Shown piece after piece: positions 1 through 9,166 of a DNA stretch of 64,000 nt (position 1 is its first letter; each line of letters starts with the position of its first letter). The notes under the pieces are model-generated. The model was not told where the DNA came from. It ran no database searches and saw only the letters and a list, made by a program, of their open reading frames with translations. A program made the position numbers and the translations under genes. This DNA is from Cytophagaceae bacterium (lineage in GTDB: Bacteria; Bacteroidota; Bacteroidia; Cytophagales; Spirosomataceae): NCBI GenBank assembly GCA_027491315.1, contig JAIXWL010000006.1, forward strand, positions 1 through 64,000. The letters are read 5' to 3'.

Positions 1-52
1 TACGACCTCTTGGTCCCAAACCAAGCGCGATACCGGGCTACGCTACACCCCG
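1..52 (-). tRNA. tRNA-Pro (UGG), partial
   Basis: The 5' part of a minus-strand tRNA is cut by the window start. Visible are the acceptor 5' strand beginning CGGGGTG, the D-arm, and an anticodon stem CTTGG/CCAAG enclosing the loop TTTGGGA. Positions 34-36 are therefore TGG, which reads proline codons. The T-arm and 3' end lie outside the window. It follows tRNA-Ser in the same direction after an 11-nt gap, so the two are probably co-transcribed. Confidence 0.9.
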
Positions 53-63
53 AAAAAACACTG

Positions 64-150
64 CGGAGAGAGAGGGATTCGAACCCTCGGTACCGTTACC
101 AGTACGACAGTTTAGCAAACTGTTCCTTTCGGCCTCTCAGGCATCTCTCC
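64..150 (-). tRNA. tRNA-Ser (GCU)
   Basis: A complete 87-nt class II tRNA on the minus strand. The acceptor stem GGAGAGA/TCTCTCC is perfect and the discriminator is G73, as expected for serine. The anticodon stem ACAGT/ACTGT encloses the loop TTGCTAA, giving anticodon GCT for AGC/AGU codons. It has a long variable arm and a canonical GGTTCGAATCC T-arm. CCA is not encoded. A TACATTTG -7 element lies about 18 nt upstream. Confidence 0.96.
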
Positions 151-167
151 TAGCATTTAAGAGAGCA

Positions 168-175
168 CAAATGTA
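168..175 (-). promoter_or_regulatory. -7 element for tRNA-Ser/tRNA-Pro
   Basis: On the minus strand this reads TACATTTG, a perfect match to the Bacteroidota -7 consensus TAnnTTTG. It is placed so that transcription would start about ten bases before tRNA-Ser. No good -33 TTG is seen at 17-23 bp; the nearest is 25 bp away. Confidence 0.5.
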
Positions 176-213
176 GTAATTTTTTTTGAATATCGAAATT
201 CAAAAATGAAATT

Positions 214-1716
214 TTATTTAAAAATATCGAAACTTGAAACACTTTTTCCTTCCAAGCTAGTTTGACCCATTAAAAACTGATCGATATTTCTTGCAGCTTC
301 TCTTCCTTCTGAAATAGCCCATACTACAAGTGATTGTCCACGTCTCGCATCACCTGCCACAAATATCTTTTCTTGAGCAGATTGATAGTTTCCATTGGCT
401 ACAATATTTCCTCTTTCGTCAGCCGAAATTCCAGCTTCAGTTAATTCCTGAAATAAATTACCATGGTCAGTGTGTAAAAATCCAGCTGCAATTAAAGCTA
501 AATCACATGGGATTTCACGGATATTTTCGACTTTTTGTTCCATCTTTCCCTGGGACATATCGTAGGTGATATCACCAATTTTGAGGGCAACTAATTCATT
601 TTTATCATTGGTGATAAATTCTTGTAAAGATATAGACCAAAGACGATTAGCTCCTTCTTCATGTGAAGTAGAAGTACGTAACATATTGGGCCAATTTGGC
701 CAAGGTGTATTTTCTGCTCTATCCACAGGCGGTTTTGGCATTACTTCAATTTGAGTAATAGAGGCAGCTTTATGACGATTCGATGTACCGACACAGTCAG
801 ACCCTGTATCTCCTCCCCCAATAACCACCACATGTTTGCCTGTGGCCATAATATTATGGTTGGAATAAGGTTCTCCTTTATGATTTACCTCAAGGGCAAG
901 TTGAGCATTACGCTTATTTTGTTGAGATAAAAATTCCATGGCTGGATAAATACCAGAGGCATCACTTCCTTTTGTTGAAATTAAACGTGGTGTTGTAGAC
1001 CCAGTTGCAATCAAAATGGCATCAAATTCACTGATAAGCTTGGAAACTTTATAATTTACTCCAATATGAACATTGGTCTTAAATTCTATTCCTTCCTTTT
1101 CCATAACCGCTACACGGCGGTCAACCACAGATTTATCTAATTTAAAATCAGGAATACCGTAGCGTAATAATCCTCCTATACGGTCCGCTCTTTCGAATAC
1201 CGTTACCGAGTGTCCTACTTTATTCAGTTGAGCAGCGGCTGCTAGACCAGCTGGACCAGAACCTACAATGGCAATTTTCTTTCCTGTCCTTTTTGTAGGA
1301 ACAAATGGAACTACCCAACCTTCAGAATACGCTTTTTCAATAATTGATTTTTCAATCAATTCAATTGTTACCGGAGGTTTATTGATGCCTAATACACATG
1401 CAGATTCACAAGGTGCTGGACAAATACGCCCTGTAAACTCTGGGAAATTATTGGTCGAACTCAAAATTTCGTAAGCATATTTCCAATTTTGTTCATAAAC
1501 TGCATCATTGAATTCAGGTATAATATTACCTAAAGGACACCCGCTATGACAAAAAGGCGTTCCGCAGTCCATGCAACGGCTTGCCTGCTTTTCAGTCTCT
1601 TCGGATGAATTTATTAATTCAATTTCTTTATAGTCATTGATACGCTCTGAAACATCTCTCTTCGCAGAGGTTTTTCTATCAACTTCTAAAAAACCTGTTG
1701 GCTTCCCCATTTTCAA
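214..1716 (-). CDS. gltD: glutamate synthase [NADPH] small subunit
   Basis: The 500-residue beta subunit of glutamate synthase. It oxidises NADPH and passes electrons to the large subunit for the reductive transfer of glutamine amide nitrogen to 2-oxoglutarate. The N-terminus carries the two cysteine clusters for [4Fe-4S] centres: CMDCGTPFCHSGCP at about residue 48 and CPAPCESAC at about residue 99. An FAD-binding GSGPAGLAAA follows near residue 152, and an NADPH-binding GGGDTGSDC near residue 300. Its start lies 3 bp after the gltB stop, so the two subunits are translated from one mRNA. ATG at 1716 and a second ATG at 1710 are both possible starts. Confidence 0.96.
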   Translation of the reverse strand: MKMGKPTGFLEVDRKTSAKRDVSERINDYKEIELINSSEETEKQASRCMDCGTPFCHSGCPLGNIIPEFNDAVYEQNWKYAYEILSSTNNFPEFTGRICPAPCESACVLGINKPPVTIELIEKSIIEKAYSEGWVVPFVPTKRTGKKIAIVGSGPAGLAAAAQLNKVGHSVTVFERADRIGGLLRYGIPDFKLDKSVVDRRVAVMEKEGIEFKTNVHIGVNYKVSKLISEFDAILIATGSTTPRLISTKGSDASGIYPAMEFLSQQNKRNAQLALEVNHKGEPYSNHNIMATGKHVVVIGGGDTGSDCVGTSNRHKAASITQIEVMPKPPVDRAENTPWPNWPNMLRTSTSHEEGANRLWSISLQEFITNDKNELVALKIGDITYDMSQGKMEQKVENIREIPCDLALIAAGFLHTDHGNLFQELTEAGISADERGNIVANGNYQSAQEKIFVAGDARRGQSLVVWAISEGREAARNIDQFLMGQTSLEGKSVSSFDIFK

Positions 1717-1719
1717 TAA

Positions 1720-4700
1720 TTAGTTTAATTCTACTTTAATATTTTGATATACTTTGTCTTTATCATTCAACACATCTGTGATACTTAAGTGTCTACTAGA
1801 TAAGGCATTTCGGTAATCGATTGGTAATACTTTTTTGAACAAACTGGTCACAGACTTGAAGTTGTCCATAACATATTTGCCTTTCACCGATCCCGTTAAC
1901 TCCACATGTTTTGCCAAATACATTGAAACAATTTGAACATCCTCTTGATTTAAGTCTGATATTTCAACCATTTCACGGTTTACTTTAGCTTCAAAGTCAT
2001 TCTTTTCATCTAAAATGTAGGCAACTCCTCCGGACATTCCTGCCCCAAAGTTTCTTCCAGTGGATCCTAAAATTAATACAAGTCCACCAGTCATATATTC
2101 GCATCCGTGATCACCTATTCCTTCCACCACGACTTTAGCTCCCGAATTCCTAACACAGAATCGTTCACCCGCCATACCTGCTAAATAAGCTTCTCCTGAT
2201 GTTGCACCATAAAATGAAACGTTTCCTACAATGGAATTCTCAGCTGCAATAAATTTAGCTGCCGGAGAAGGGTATGCAATTAAAGTTGCGCCGCAAAGAC
2301 CTTTTCCTATGTAATCATTGGCATCGCCTTCAATTTCAAATTTTAAACCTTTGACAGAAAATGCACCAAAAGACTGACCAGCAGTTCCTTTAAACTTAAT
2401 ATGAATTAAGCCCTCTGGCAATGCTTTATCACCATATTTTTTAGTGATTTCATTGGAAAGAATAGTTCCTACCGAACGATTGACATTAATTATGTTAAAT
2501 TCACCATTAACTTGCTTTTTCGAATCGATGGCCGCTTGAGCGATTTTTAAAATTTCCCAATCCAATTGATCCGCCAATCCATGATCTTGCTCTTCAGATT
2601 TATATACGGCTACTCCTTCGCCTGGATTGGATGGTTTTAAAATGGGTGATAAATCCACATGTTTGAATTTCCAGTGCGAGGAAACGTCTGCCATGCTTAA
2701 ATAATCTACCCGACCAATCATATCTTCAATCTTACGGAAACCTAATTCAGCCATAATTTCACGTAGTTCTTGCGCCAAGAAATGGAATAAATTAACTACG
2801 TGTTCTGGTTTTCCTGTATATAATGCCCTCAATTCTGGATTTTGCGTGGCAACTCCAACTGGGCAGGTATTCAAGTGACATTTACGCATCATAATACAAC
2901 CCGCAGTAACCAAAGCAGCTGTGGCTACTCCAAATTCTTCAGCACCTAATAAAGCCGCAATGGCTATATCACGCCCAGTTTTTATTTGACCATCGGTTTG
3001 AATAGTAACACGTCCTCTCAACTTATTTTTCACTAAAGTTTGATGTGTTTCTGCTAAACCTAATTCCCAAGGTAAACCTGCATGACGAATAGATGATAAT
3101 GGTGAAGCACCTGTTCCTCCATCGTATCCAGCAATCAAAATATGGTCAGCATGAGCTTTGGCAACACCCGCAGCAATCGTACCCACACCAGCTTCTGAAA
3201 CTAATTTAACCGAAATACGAGCAGCTCTATTGGCATTTTTTAAATCAAAGATCAGCTGAGCTAGATCCTCAATTGAATAAATATCATGGTGAGGCGGAGG
3301 TGATATTAAACCAACACCTGGCGTCGAATGACGGGTTTTACCAATCCAATCATCAACTTTATGACCTGGTAATTGTCCACCTTCTCCCGGTTTAGCTCCT
3401 TGAGCCATCTTAATCTGAAGTTCAACGGCATTGGTTAGATAATTGGCTGTAACACCAAATCGACCAGATGCGACTTGCTTAATGGCGGAATTCATAGAAT
3501 CCCCATTCTTCATTTTTTCAAAACGAATTGGATCTTCTCCTCCCTCTCCAGTATTTGATTTTCCTCCAATACGATTCATCGCTATGGCCAAGGTAGTATG
3601 GGCCTCATAAGAAATTGAACCAAATGACATAGCTCCTGTTGCAAAGCGCTTCAAGATATTTTCGATCGGTTCAACCTCATCAATTGAAATTGATTGGGCA
3701 TTTTTGAAACGTAACAAACCTCTCAAAGTAATTGACTTCTTACTTTGGTCATCGATTAACTTGGAATATTTCTTGTATGTAGCATAGTCGTTCACCTTGG
3801 TTGACTGTTGCAACAAGTGAATTGTTTGTGGATTAAATAAATGCTCTTCTCCACGTTGCTTCCATTGGTAAATACCACCCACTTCTAATTTTGGGTGATC
3901 TGATTTCAGCAAAGCAAAACCCGACTGATGCTTGATTAGGGCTTCTTTCGCAATGGTATCTAAATCTACCCCATTAATTCTGGAGATAGAACCACTGAAA
4001 TAATTATCTACAACATCTTTTCCAAGGCCCAATATTTCAAATATTTGAGCTCCTTGATACGATTGTAATGTAGAAATACCCATTTTAGAGAAAATCTTTA
4101 ATAATTCCCCATTAACGGCTTTTATGTAATTGTATTCTAGCTTTTCGTATGATAAACTTTGGTCTACCAGGCGATTATCCTTCATAGCCTTAATGGTCTC
4201 AAATGCCATGTAAGGGTTTATAGCTGAAGCGCCATATCCAATTAAAGTTGCAAAATGATGCGTTTCCCAAACATCTCCCGCTTCAATAATGATACCAACT
4301 TTAGCTCTTTTTTTAGTACGTATCAAATGGTTATGTACTGCTCCCAAGGCTAAAAGTGAAGGGATTGGCGCATGTGAAGAATCAATACCTCGGTCGGTTA
4401 ATAAAATGATGGAATAGCCATCATCCACAGCATCCTCCGCATATTGACAAATTCTATTTAACGCCTTTTTCAATACACCAGCTTCTTCCGAGGCACGGAA
4501 TGTCATGTGTATGGATTTAGTTTGAAAATTAGCGTGATCAATCCAACGAATCTTTTCAACCTCTTTGTTACGCAATACAGGTTGTTGTATTTCAATTTGT
4601 CTACAATGACTCGGAGTTTCATCCAATAGGTTTGAAAGCCCGCCAATGTCTGTCAATAAAGACATAACCATTCTTTCACGAATAGGGTCAATTGGTGGAT

Positions 4701-6288
4701 TGGTTACTTGAGCAAATAGTTGTTTGAAATAACTAGATAAATGCTGTGCCTTATCTGATAAAACAGCTAAAGGCGTATCAATACCCATGGAACCCAAGGC
4801 TTCCTTACCTGTTTCAGCCATTTGAGCTAAAACCACCCGGATATCTTCCGTAGTAAATCCAAAAATTTGTTGGCGAGAAATTAACTCTACCGGCTTAGGC
4901 TGGCGGTATTCACTTCCTGCCTCTGGTAAATCTTCTACGCGTATTTTATTTTCACGCAACCATTGACCATAAGGTTGTTGCTGACAAATCTTCTCCTTTA
5001 ATTCTTCATCCGGAATAATTCTCCCCTGCTCCATATCCACGACAAACATCTTTCCAGGTTGTAAACGACCTTTTGAAACAATGGTAGCTGGATCCAAATC
5101 CAATACACCTGCTTCAGAAGCCATTATCACATGGTCATCTTCCGTTACCCAATACCTAGATGGTCTTAATCCATTTCTATCTAAGGTTGCTCCAATCATT
5201 TTACCATCTGTAAATGAAATAGAAGCTGGACCATCCCATGGCTCCATCATGGCAGCATGATACTCATAGAAATCTTTCTTATAGCTTTCCATGGATTCAT
5301 TGCCATCCCATGCCTCAGGGATCAACATCATCATAACATGAGGCAAACTACGACCACTCAGGTATAAAATCTCAATAGCATTATCTAAAATAGCTGAATC
5401 GGACTGCCCCAAGCTACATACTGGCAAAATCATGTCTAATTCTTCTTGAGTAAAGTACTTACTCGAGAATAAAGCTGATTGTGCTTGCATCCATGAAGAG
5501 TTTCCTTTTACGGTATTAATTTCTCCATTATGAGCAATGTAACGGAATGGTTGAGCTAATCTCCATTCTGGGAATGTATTGGTAGAAAAACGAGAGTGAA
5601 CAATAGCCAAAGCTGATGTAAAATTCTCTTGGAATAAATCTTCAAAATACCCTGGAACTTGCATGGTTGTCAACATACCTTTATAAATAATGGTACGACA
5701 AGACAAGGAAGCAAAATAAAACTTGCCGTTTAATTGAACAATTGTCTCATTCAATAAACGAGTCACATATTGACGGAAAACATAAAGTTTTCTCTCAAAG
5801 TCAATTTCGCTTAAACATGATTCTGGTCTTTCTATAAATAATTGTTGAATAGAAGGCTCCTCATTTCCAGAATCAGCCCCTAATATTTCAGCATTGTTTA
5901 CAGGAACTTGTCGGTAACCAAGGATGCGTAGGCTTAATTTCTTGGCTTTTCTTTCAATAATCTCTTTACACTCTTTAATAAGCGTCTCATCCTTAGGAAA
6001 GAATACCATACCCACACCATAATGGCCTAAGGATGGTAAGGAAAAACCTAATTTGGCTGTTTCTTCAAAAAAGAATTCATGGGGTAATTGAACCAATACA
6101 CCAGCTCCATCACCCGAGTTCGGATCACAACCACAAGCACCACGGTGGTCCATGCGAATCAACATCTTGATTGAATCCTGTACAATTCGATGCGATTTAA
6201 TGCCTTTCATACTAGCTACAAAACCAATACCACAAGCATCGTGCTCAAATTCTTTCCGATACAATCCCTCTTCATTCATGACTTCCAT
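1720..6288 (-). CDS. gltB: glutamate synthase large subunit
   Basis: The 1522-residue alpha subunit of glutamate synthase, of the usual length. The class II amidotransferase domain begins at Cys19 (ACGIGF), which becomes the catalytic N-terminal cysteine after removal of an 18-residue propeptide. This domain runs to about residue 430. A central domain follows, then the FMN-binding synthase barrel (roughly 850-1200) with the [3Fe-4S] motif C-x5-C-x4-C in CIMMRKCHLNTC. A C-terminal beta-helix domain rich in glycine completes the protein. It is first in a two-gene operon with gltD and is the main ammonia-assimilation output gene here. Confidence 0.97.
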   Translation of the reverse strand: MEVMNEEGLYRKEFEHDACGIGFVASMKGIKSHRIVQDSIKMLIRMDHRGACGCDPNSGDGAGVLVQLPHEFFFEETAKLGFSLPSLGHYGVGMVFFPKDETLIKECKEIIERKAKKLSLRILGYRQVPVNNAEILGADSGNEEPSIQQLFIERPESCLSEIDFERKLYVFRQYVTRLLNETIVQLNGKFYFASLSCRTIIYKGMLTTMQVPGYFEDLFQENFTSALAIVHSRFSTNTFPEWRLAQPFRYIAHNGEINTVKGNSSWMQAQSALFSSKYFTQEELDMILPVCSLGQSDSAILDNAIEILYLSGRSLPHVMMMLIPEAWDGNESMESYKKDFYEYHAAMMEPWDGPASISFTDGKMIGATLDRNGLRPSRYWVTEDDHVIMASEAGVLDLDPATIVSKGRLQPGKMFVVDMEQGRIIPDEELKEKICQQQPYGQWLRENKIRVEDLPEAGSEYRQPKPVELISRQQIFGFTTEDIRVVLAQMAETGKEALGSMGIDTPLAVLSDKAQHLSSYFKQLFAQVTNPPIDPIRERMVMSLLTDIGGLSNLLDETPSHCRQIEIQQPVLRNKEVEKIRWIDHANFQTKSIHMTFRASEEAGVLKKALNRICQYAEDAVDDGYSIILLTDRGIDSSHAPIPSLLALGAVHNHLIRTKKRAKVGIIIEAGDVWETHHFATLIGYGASAINPYMAFETIKAMKDNRLVDQSLSYEKLEYNYIKAVNGELLKIFSKMGISTLQSYQGAQIFEILGLGKDVVDNYFSGSISRINGVDLDTIAKEALIKHQSGFALLKSDHPKLEVGGIYQWKQRGEEHLFNPQTIHLLQQSTKVNDYATYKKYSKLIDDQSKKSITLRGLLRFKNAQSISIDEVEPIENILKRFATGAMSFGSISYEAHTTLAIAMNRIGGKSNTGEGGEDPIRFEKMKNGDSMNSAIKQVASGRFGVTANYLTNAVELQIKMAQGAKPGEGGQLPGHKVDDWIGKTRHSTPGVGLISPPPHHDIYSIEDLAQLIFDLKNANRAARISVKLVSEAGVGTIAAGVAKAHADHILIAGYDGGTGASPLSSIRHAGLPWELGLAETHQTLVKNKLRGRVTIQTDGQIKTGRDIAIAALLGAEEFGVATAALVTAGCIMMRKCHLNTCPVGVATQNPELRALYTGKPEHVVNLFHFLAQELREIMAELGFRKIEDMIGRVDYLSMADVSSHWKFKHVDLSPILKPSNPGEGVAVYKSEEQDHGLADQLDWEILKIAQAAIDSKKQVNGEFNIINVNRSVGTILSNEITKKYGDKALPEGLIHIKFKGTAGQSFGAFSVKGLKFEIEGDANDYIGKGLCGATLIAYPSPAAKFIAAENSIVGNVSFYGATSGEAYLAGMAGERFCVRNSGAKVVVEGIGDHGCEYMTGGLVLILGSTGRNFGAGMSGGVAYILDEKNDFEAKVNREMVEISDLNQEDVQIVSMYLAKHVELTGSVKGKYVMDNFKSVTSLFKKVLPIDYRNALSSRHLSITDVLNDKDKVYQNIKVELN

Positions 6289-6382
6289 AAGAAACTATTA
6301 ATATTCTAATAATAAACTAAAAATTCTTAACAAAATTAAATATCAGTAATGCTTAACATTTTGATATTTATATAGGCAATAT

Positions 6383-6410
6383 CAAATTTAATCAAAAATA
6401 TATTTGGCAA
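6383..6410 (-). promoter_or_regulatory. gltBD promoter
   Basis: On the minus strand, TTG (6410-6408) is followed after 17 bp by TAAATTTG (6390-6383), a perfect TAnnTTTG -7 box. The predicted leader of gltB is about 90 nt. The rest of the 200-bp gap at 6289-6490 is very AT-rich and shows nothing else I can name. Confidence 0.55.
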
Positions 6411-6490
6411 TTCATTGAATAAACAAAATATAATATTGTTATTAAAATATCACTAAACAAGTATAAATTATCTTGTTAGAGTGCAATTAT

Positions 6491-6928
6491 TTAATAATCA
6501 TCACCGTAATCTGAGGAATCTCCACCAAATTCATTATCCTCTTCACCGTCTTCATCGCCAAAATCATTTTCCAAATCATTTAGATAAATGGCATCAACTC
6601 CTTCTCTTACTGTATTCAGAATCGTTAGATTTTCAATTTTCGCTTGATCCAAGCGATCTACAACTGATTCTTCTTTCGTCACTACCACAAATAAACCTGA
6701 TTCATTAGAACAAATTTTGGTTCCTTTTCGAATAGCCGATACGCCATATCCATCCAATTCGCTTACCTTGGAGATATTCAATATCATATTGGTGTATTCT
6801 TTCTTGAAAAGCAATCGAACGACATTTTCTAATTCTTCATAATTGCTTTGAACTAAGGTTTCTCCTTTCCAATCAATTAAAGCATAACTTTCGTTTTGAT
6901 CTAGTTGAAATAAAGCATTAGTTGACAT
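6491..6928 (-). CDS. STAS-domain protein with acidic tail
   Basis: A 145-residue protein. Residues about 10-110 look like a STAS (anti-sigma-factor-antagonist) fold: an alternating beta/alpha pattern ending in the segment [20 protein letters not shown]. That segment corresponds to the conserved D-S/G-x-G loop, here with D-G-Y-G, so the usual phosphorylatable serine is not at the expected place. The last 30 residues are almost purely acidic and glycine-rich ([15 protein letters not shown]). It overlaps the end of purC by 11 bp and is last in the operon. Function is not known; a partner-switching or scaffold role is an inference. Confidence 0.75.
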   Translation of the reverse strand: MSTNALFQLDQNESYALIDWKGETLVQSNYEELENVVRLLFKKEYTNMILNISKVSELDGYGVSAIRKGTKICSNESGLFVVVTKEESVVDRLDQAKIENLTILNTVREGVDAIYLNDLENDFGDEDGEEDNEFGGDSSDYGDDY

Positions 6929-7865
6929 TTTCTAAATATTGGTTTACGTGATTAAATATACGTTCTTCTAAATTTTCTTGTGGTTCCTTTTTGAATTTTT
7001 GACCAGTTATCTCTTCAAATAGCAAGATATATCGTTGGGAAATTTCTTCAACAAAGGCATCCGTCATGGTCGGAACTTGTTGACCTTCTTTTCCTTGAAA
7101 TCCGTTAGCAATTAGCCATTCTCTGACAAATTCCTTGGAAAGTTGTTTTTGTGCCAAGCCCTTTTCTAGTAATTCTTGGTAGGTATTCGCATAAAAATAG
7201 CGGGATGAATCTGGCGTGTGGATTTCATCCATCAGCATAATTTCTCCGTTTAGCATACCAAATTCATATTTGGTATCAACCAAAATCAATCCCTTTTCCT
7301 TGGCCATTTGGGTTCCACGTTCAAATAATGCTAAGGCCTTTTGACTTAACTGATTCATGATATCAGGAGAAACTATTCCTAATTCTAATATTTTCTCAAT
7401 TGAAATATCCTCATCATGACCTTCACTGGCTTTCGTAGTAGGAGTAATAATTGGATTAGGTAAACGGTCGTTTTCTTTTAACCCTTCAGGTAGTGATACA
7501 CCGCAAACTTCTCTTTTTCCTGCTTTATATTCTCTCCATAAATGACCCGCTACATATCCACGAACTACCATTTCAATAGGAATTGGCGTGCATTTATATC
7601 CATAGGCTGCATTTGGATCTGGAGTATCAATTAACCAATTGGGAATAATATCTCTGGTTTTATTTAAAAAATAGGTTGCAATTTGATTTAAAACTTGACC
7701 CTTAAAAGGAATGGTTCTAGGTAAAATAACATCGAAGGCAGAAATACGATCCGAAGTTATCATCAATAAACGATCTTCTCCGATGCTGTATACATCCCTT
7801 ACTTTACCGCGATAAAAAGCCGTTTGGTTTTTAAAATTAAACTGACCTTGAGCCTTATTTTCCAT
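6918..7865 (-). CDS. purC: phosphoribosylaminoimidazole-succinocarboxamide synthase
   Basis: SAICAR synthetase of 315 residues. It condenses CAIR with aspartate using ATP in purine biosynthesis. Clear family segments include [20 protein letters not shown] at the N-terminus, [28 protein letters not shown] and [10 protein letters not shown]. The length fits the longer SAICAR synthetases found in Bacteroidota and yeast rather than the 240-residue E. coli form. It sits 2 bp after an unknown gene and overlaps the STAS gene downstream; no other pur gene is in this window. Confidence 0.96.
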   Translation of the reverse strand: MENKAQGQFNFKNQTAFYRGKVRDVYSIGEDRLLMITSDRISAFDVILPRTIPFKGQVLNQIATYFLNKTRDIIPNWLIDTPDPNAAYGYKCTPIPIEMVVRGYVAGHLWREYKAGKREVCGVSLPEGLKENDRLPNPIITPTTKASEGHDEDISIEKILELGIVSPDIMNQLSQKALALFERGTQMAKEKGLILVDTKYEFGMLNGEIMLMDEIHTPDSSRYFYANTYQELLEKGLAQKQLSKEFVREWLIANGFQGKEGQQVPTMTDAFVEEISQRYILLFEEITGQKFKKEPQENLEERIFNHVNQYLENVN

Positions 7866-7867
7866 GC

Positions 7868-8410
7868 TTAATATGTTAAAATTCGTTCCTTCTTTTTCAT
7901 TAAATCCAATAAACCCAAGGCTTCCTTGGTATTTACCCGATTCATCTTTTGTTGTTCTTGTAACAATTGATTTTGCTTAGCCATTTTTAAAATGGGAAGT
8001 AGCTTTCTCCATTTGTAGGCATAAATTTCAAATTGTTTAATGAGGGTATCTGAAACTGGGTTTTCTTTAATTCCATTTTCAATCAAAGTAATAGCCTGGT
8101 CAATATTCCCTTGTTTTTCTAATATAGCAGCCTGAATTAATAATTCATTTGAATCTGTACTAGAAAAACGAATCCTGTTTTCTACCGTTTGATTCAAGCG
8201 AATATTTAATAAAGCCTGCGTTTTCTCTAATTCTTTGTTGATGAAAATATCTTTACCCTTAGCTTTTTTAATCCAATACAATGCTTCTGCATTTCGTTTG
8301 TTTTTGATTAAATAATTAACCTGTTGTATATCTTTATTGTATACGCTCGCTCTATTGGAGAATAAGCCTTGATAAATCAACAAGAAAATGTACAAATAAG
8401 ATGTAAACAA
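7868..8410 (-). CDS. TPR-like secreted or anchored protein, unknown
   Basis: A 180-residue protein with a hydrophobic N-terminal segment ([16 protein letters not shown]) that can serve as signal peptide or anchor. The rest is helical; the segment [25 protein letters not shown] at about 92-116 resembles one tetratricopeptide repeat. It lies 1 bp downstream of a membrane protein gene and 2 bp upstream of purC, so it is translationally linked to both. The arrangement resembles a BatB-BatC pair (vWA membrane protein followed by a TPR protein), but similarity is too weak to name it. Confidence 0.7.
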   Translation of the reverse strand: MFTSYLYIFLLIYQGLFSNRASVYNKDIQQVNYLIKNKRNAEALYWIKKAKGKDIFINKELEKTQALLNIRLNQTVENRIRFSSTDSNELLIQAAILEKQGNIDQAITLIENGIKENPVSDTLIKQFEIYAYKWRKLLPILKMAKQNQLLQEQQKMNRVNTKEALGLLDLMKKKERILTY

Positions 8411-8411
8411 A

Positions 8412-9104
8412 CTATATCTTAATTATATGCAGAATAAAGAGTAAATCCGTTGTGATTAAAATCAATAACAAAATTAATAAATATACCTTCATATCGACTA
8501 ATTCAGTCCAATTATTCGAGCTAAGAAAAGTAAAATAAGATGTTTCTTGATTACTTAGGATGAATTCTTTACTATCCTTTCCAATTTGGACCTTTTTGCT
8601 AACGGGTCTAAAAACCTGATTCCCCCTACCCTCTGTTTTGTTTCTTTTCATTTCAGCATGGTGATGAAAATTCAATACTTCAGGATTTTCTATTAAACCT
8701 AAAAAGGATTCGATGGGAGTATTGGGAATCAAAGTCTCTTTAGCGTCCAATTGAGCAGAAATTATTTCCAAGGATACAAAGGCTGCCGTGTTCCTTTTCA
8801 AATCTTCACTTATTAAATTTTGGGCTTCTTGCCAGCGGTCTTTTGATTGAGTATAATTTTCAGGTACCCAATAACTTACTTTGACCGGTTCTGATAAGGA
8901 GATTGAAGTATTGGAAGGTTCCAAAAAGTATATGAATAGCCAGAAAAAGAGCAGAAATATACTTAACCTAGCCAATAATTTAAAAATAAATATTCCCGAA
9001 ATGCGAAAAATACCTCGTGAATTACGCCAATACTTCCATAGTATTAATAGGTAAATACTTGAAAATAAACTCAATAGAATGATAAAAAGCTGGGTGAAAT
9101 TCAT
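8412..9104 (-). CDS. membrane protein, possibly degenerate BatA/BatB-like
   Basis: A 230-residue protein with two N-terminal membrane segments (about 5-22 and 41-61), a soluble region of about 140 residues and one C-terminal membrane segment (about 207-227). This is the topology of the Bat-type von Willebrand A proteins of Bacteroidota. The soluble segment SKDRWQEAQNLI looks like the helix after the metal site in such domains, but the MIDAS motif DxSxS is absent. I infer a shortened, non-metal-binding relative; it could also be an unrelated membrane protein. First gene of the operon leading to purC. Confidence 0.65.
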   Translation of the reverse strand: MNFTQLFIILLSLFSSIYLLILWKYWRNSRGIFRISGIFIFKLLARLSIFLLFFWLFIYFLEPSNTSISLSEPVKVSYWVPENYTQSKDRWQEAQNLISEDLKRNTAAFVSLEIISAQLDAKETLIPNTPIESFLGLIENPEVLNFHHHAEMKRNKTEGRGNQVFRPVSKKVQIGKDSKEFILSNQETSYFTFLSSNNWTELVDMKVYLLILLLILITTDLLFILHIIKI

Positions 9105-9166
9105 TGAGTGTGCTTAAAAACAATTCAAAAGTAAATTACTATTTTTACAATTCTTATTTTTTTTCA

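Noticed and set aside
9104-9166. Upstream extension of the aminotransferase frame to a TTG at 9104
   Set aside because: It would overlap the start of the divergent membrane-protein gene and add 21 residues unlike the family. ATG 9167 gives the usual length.
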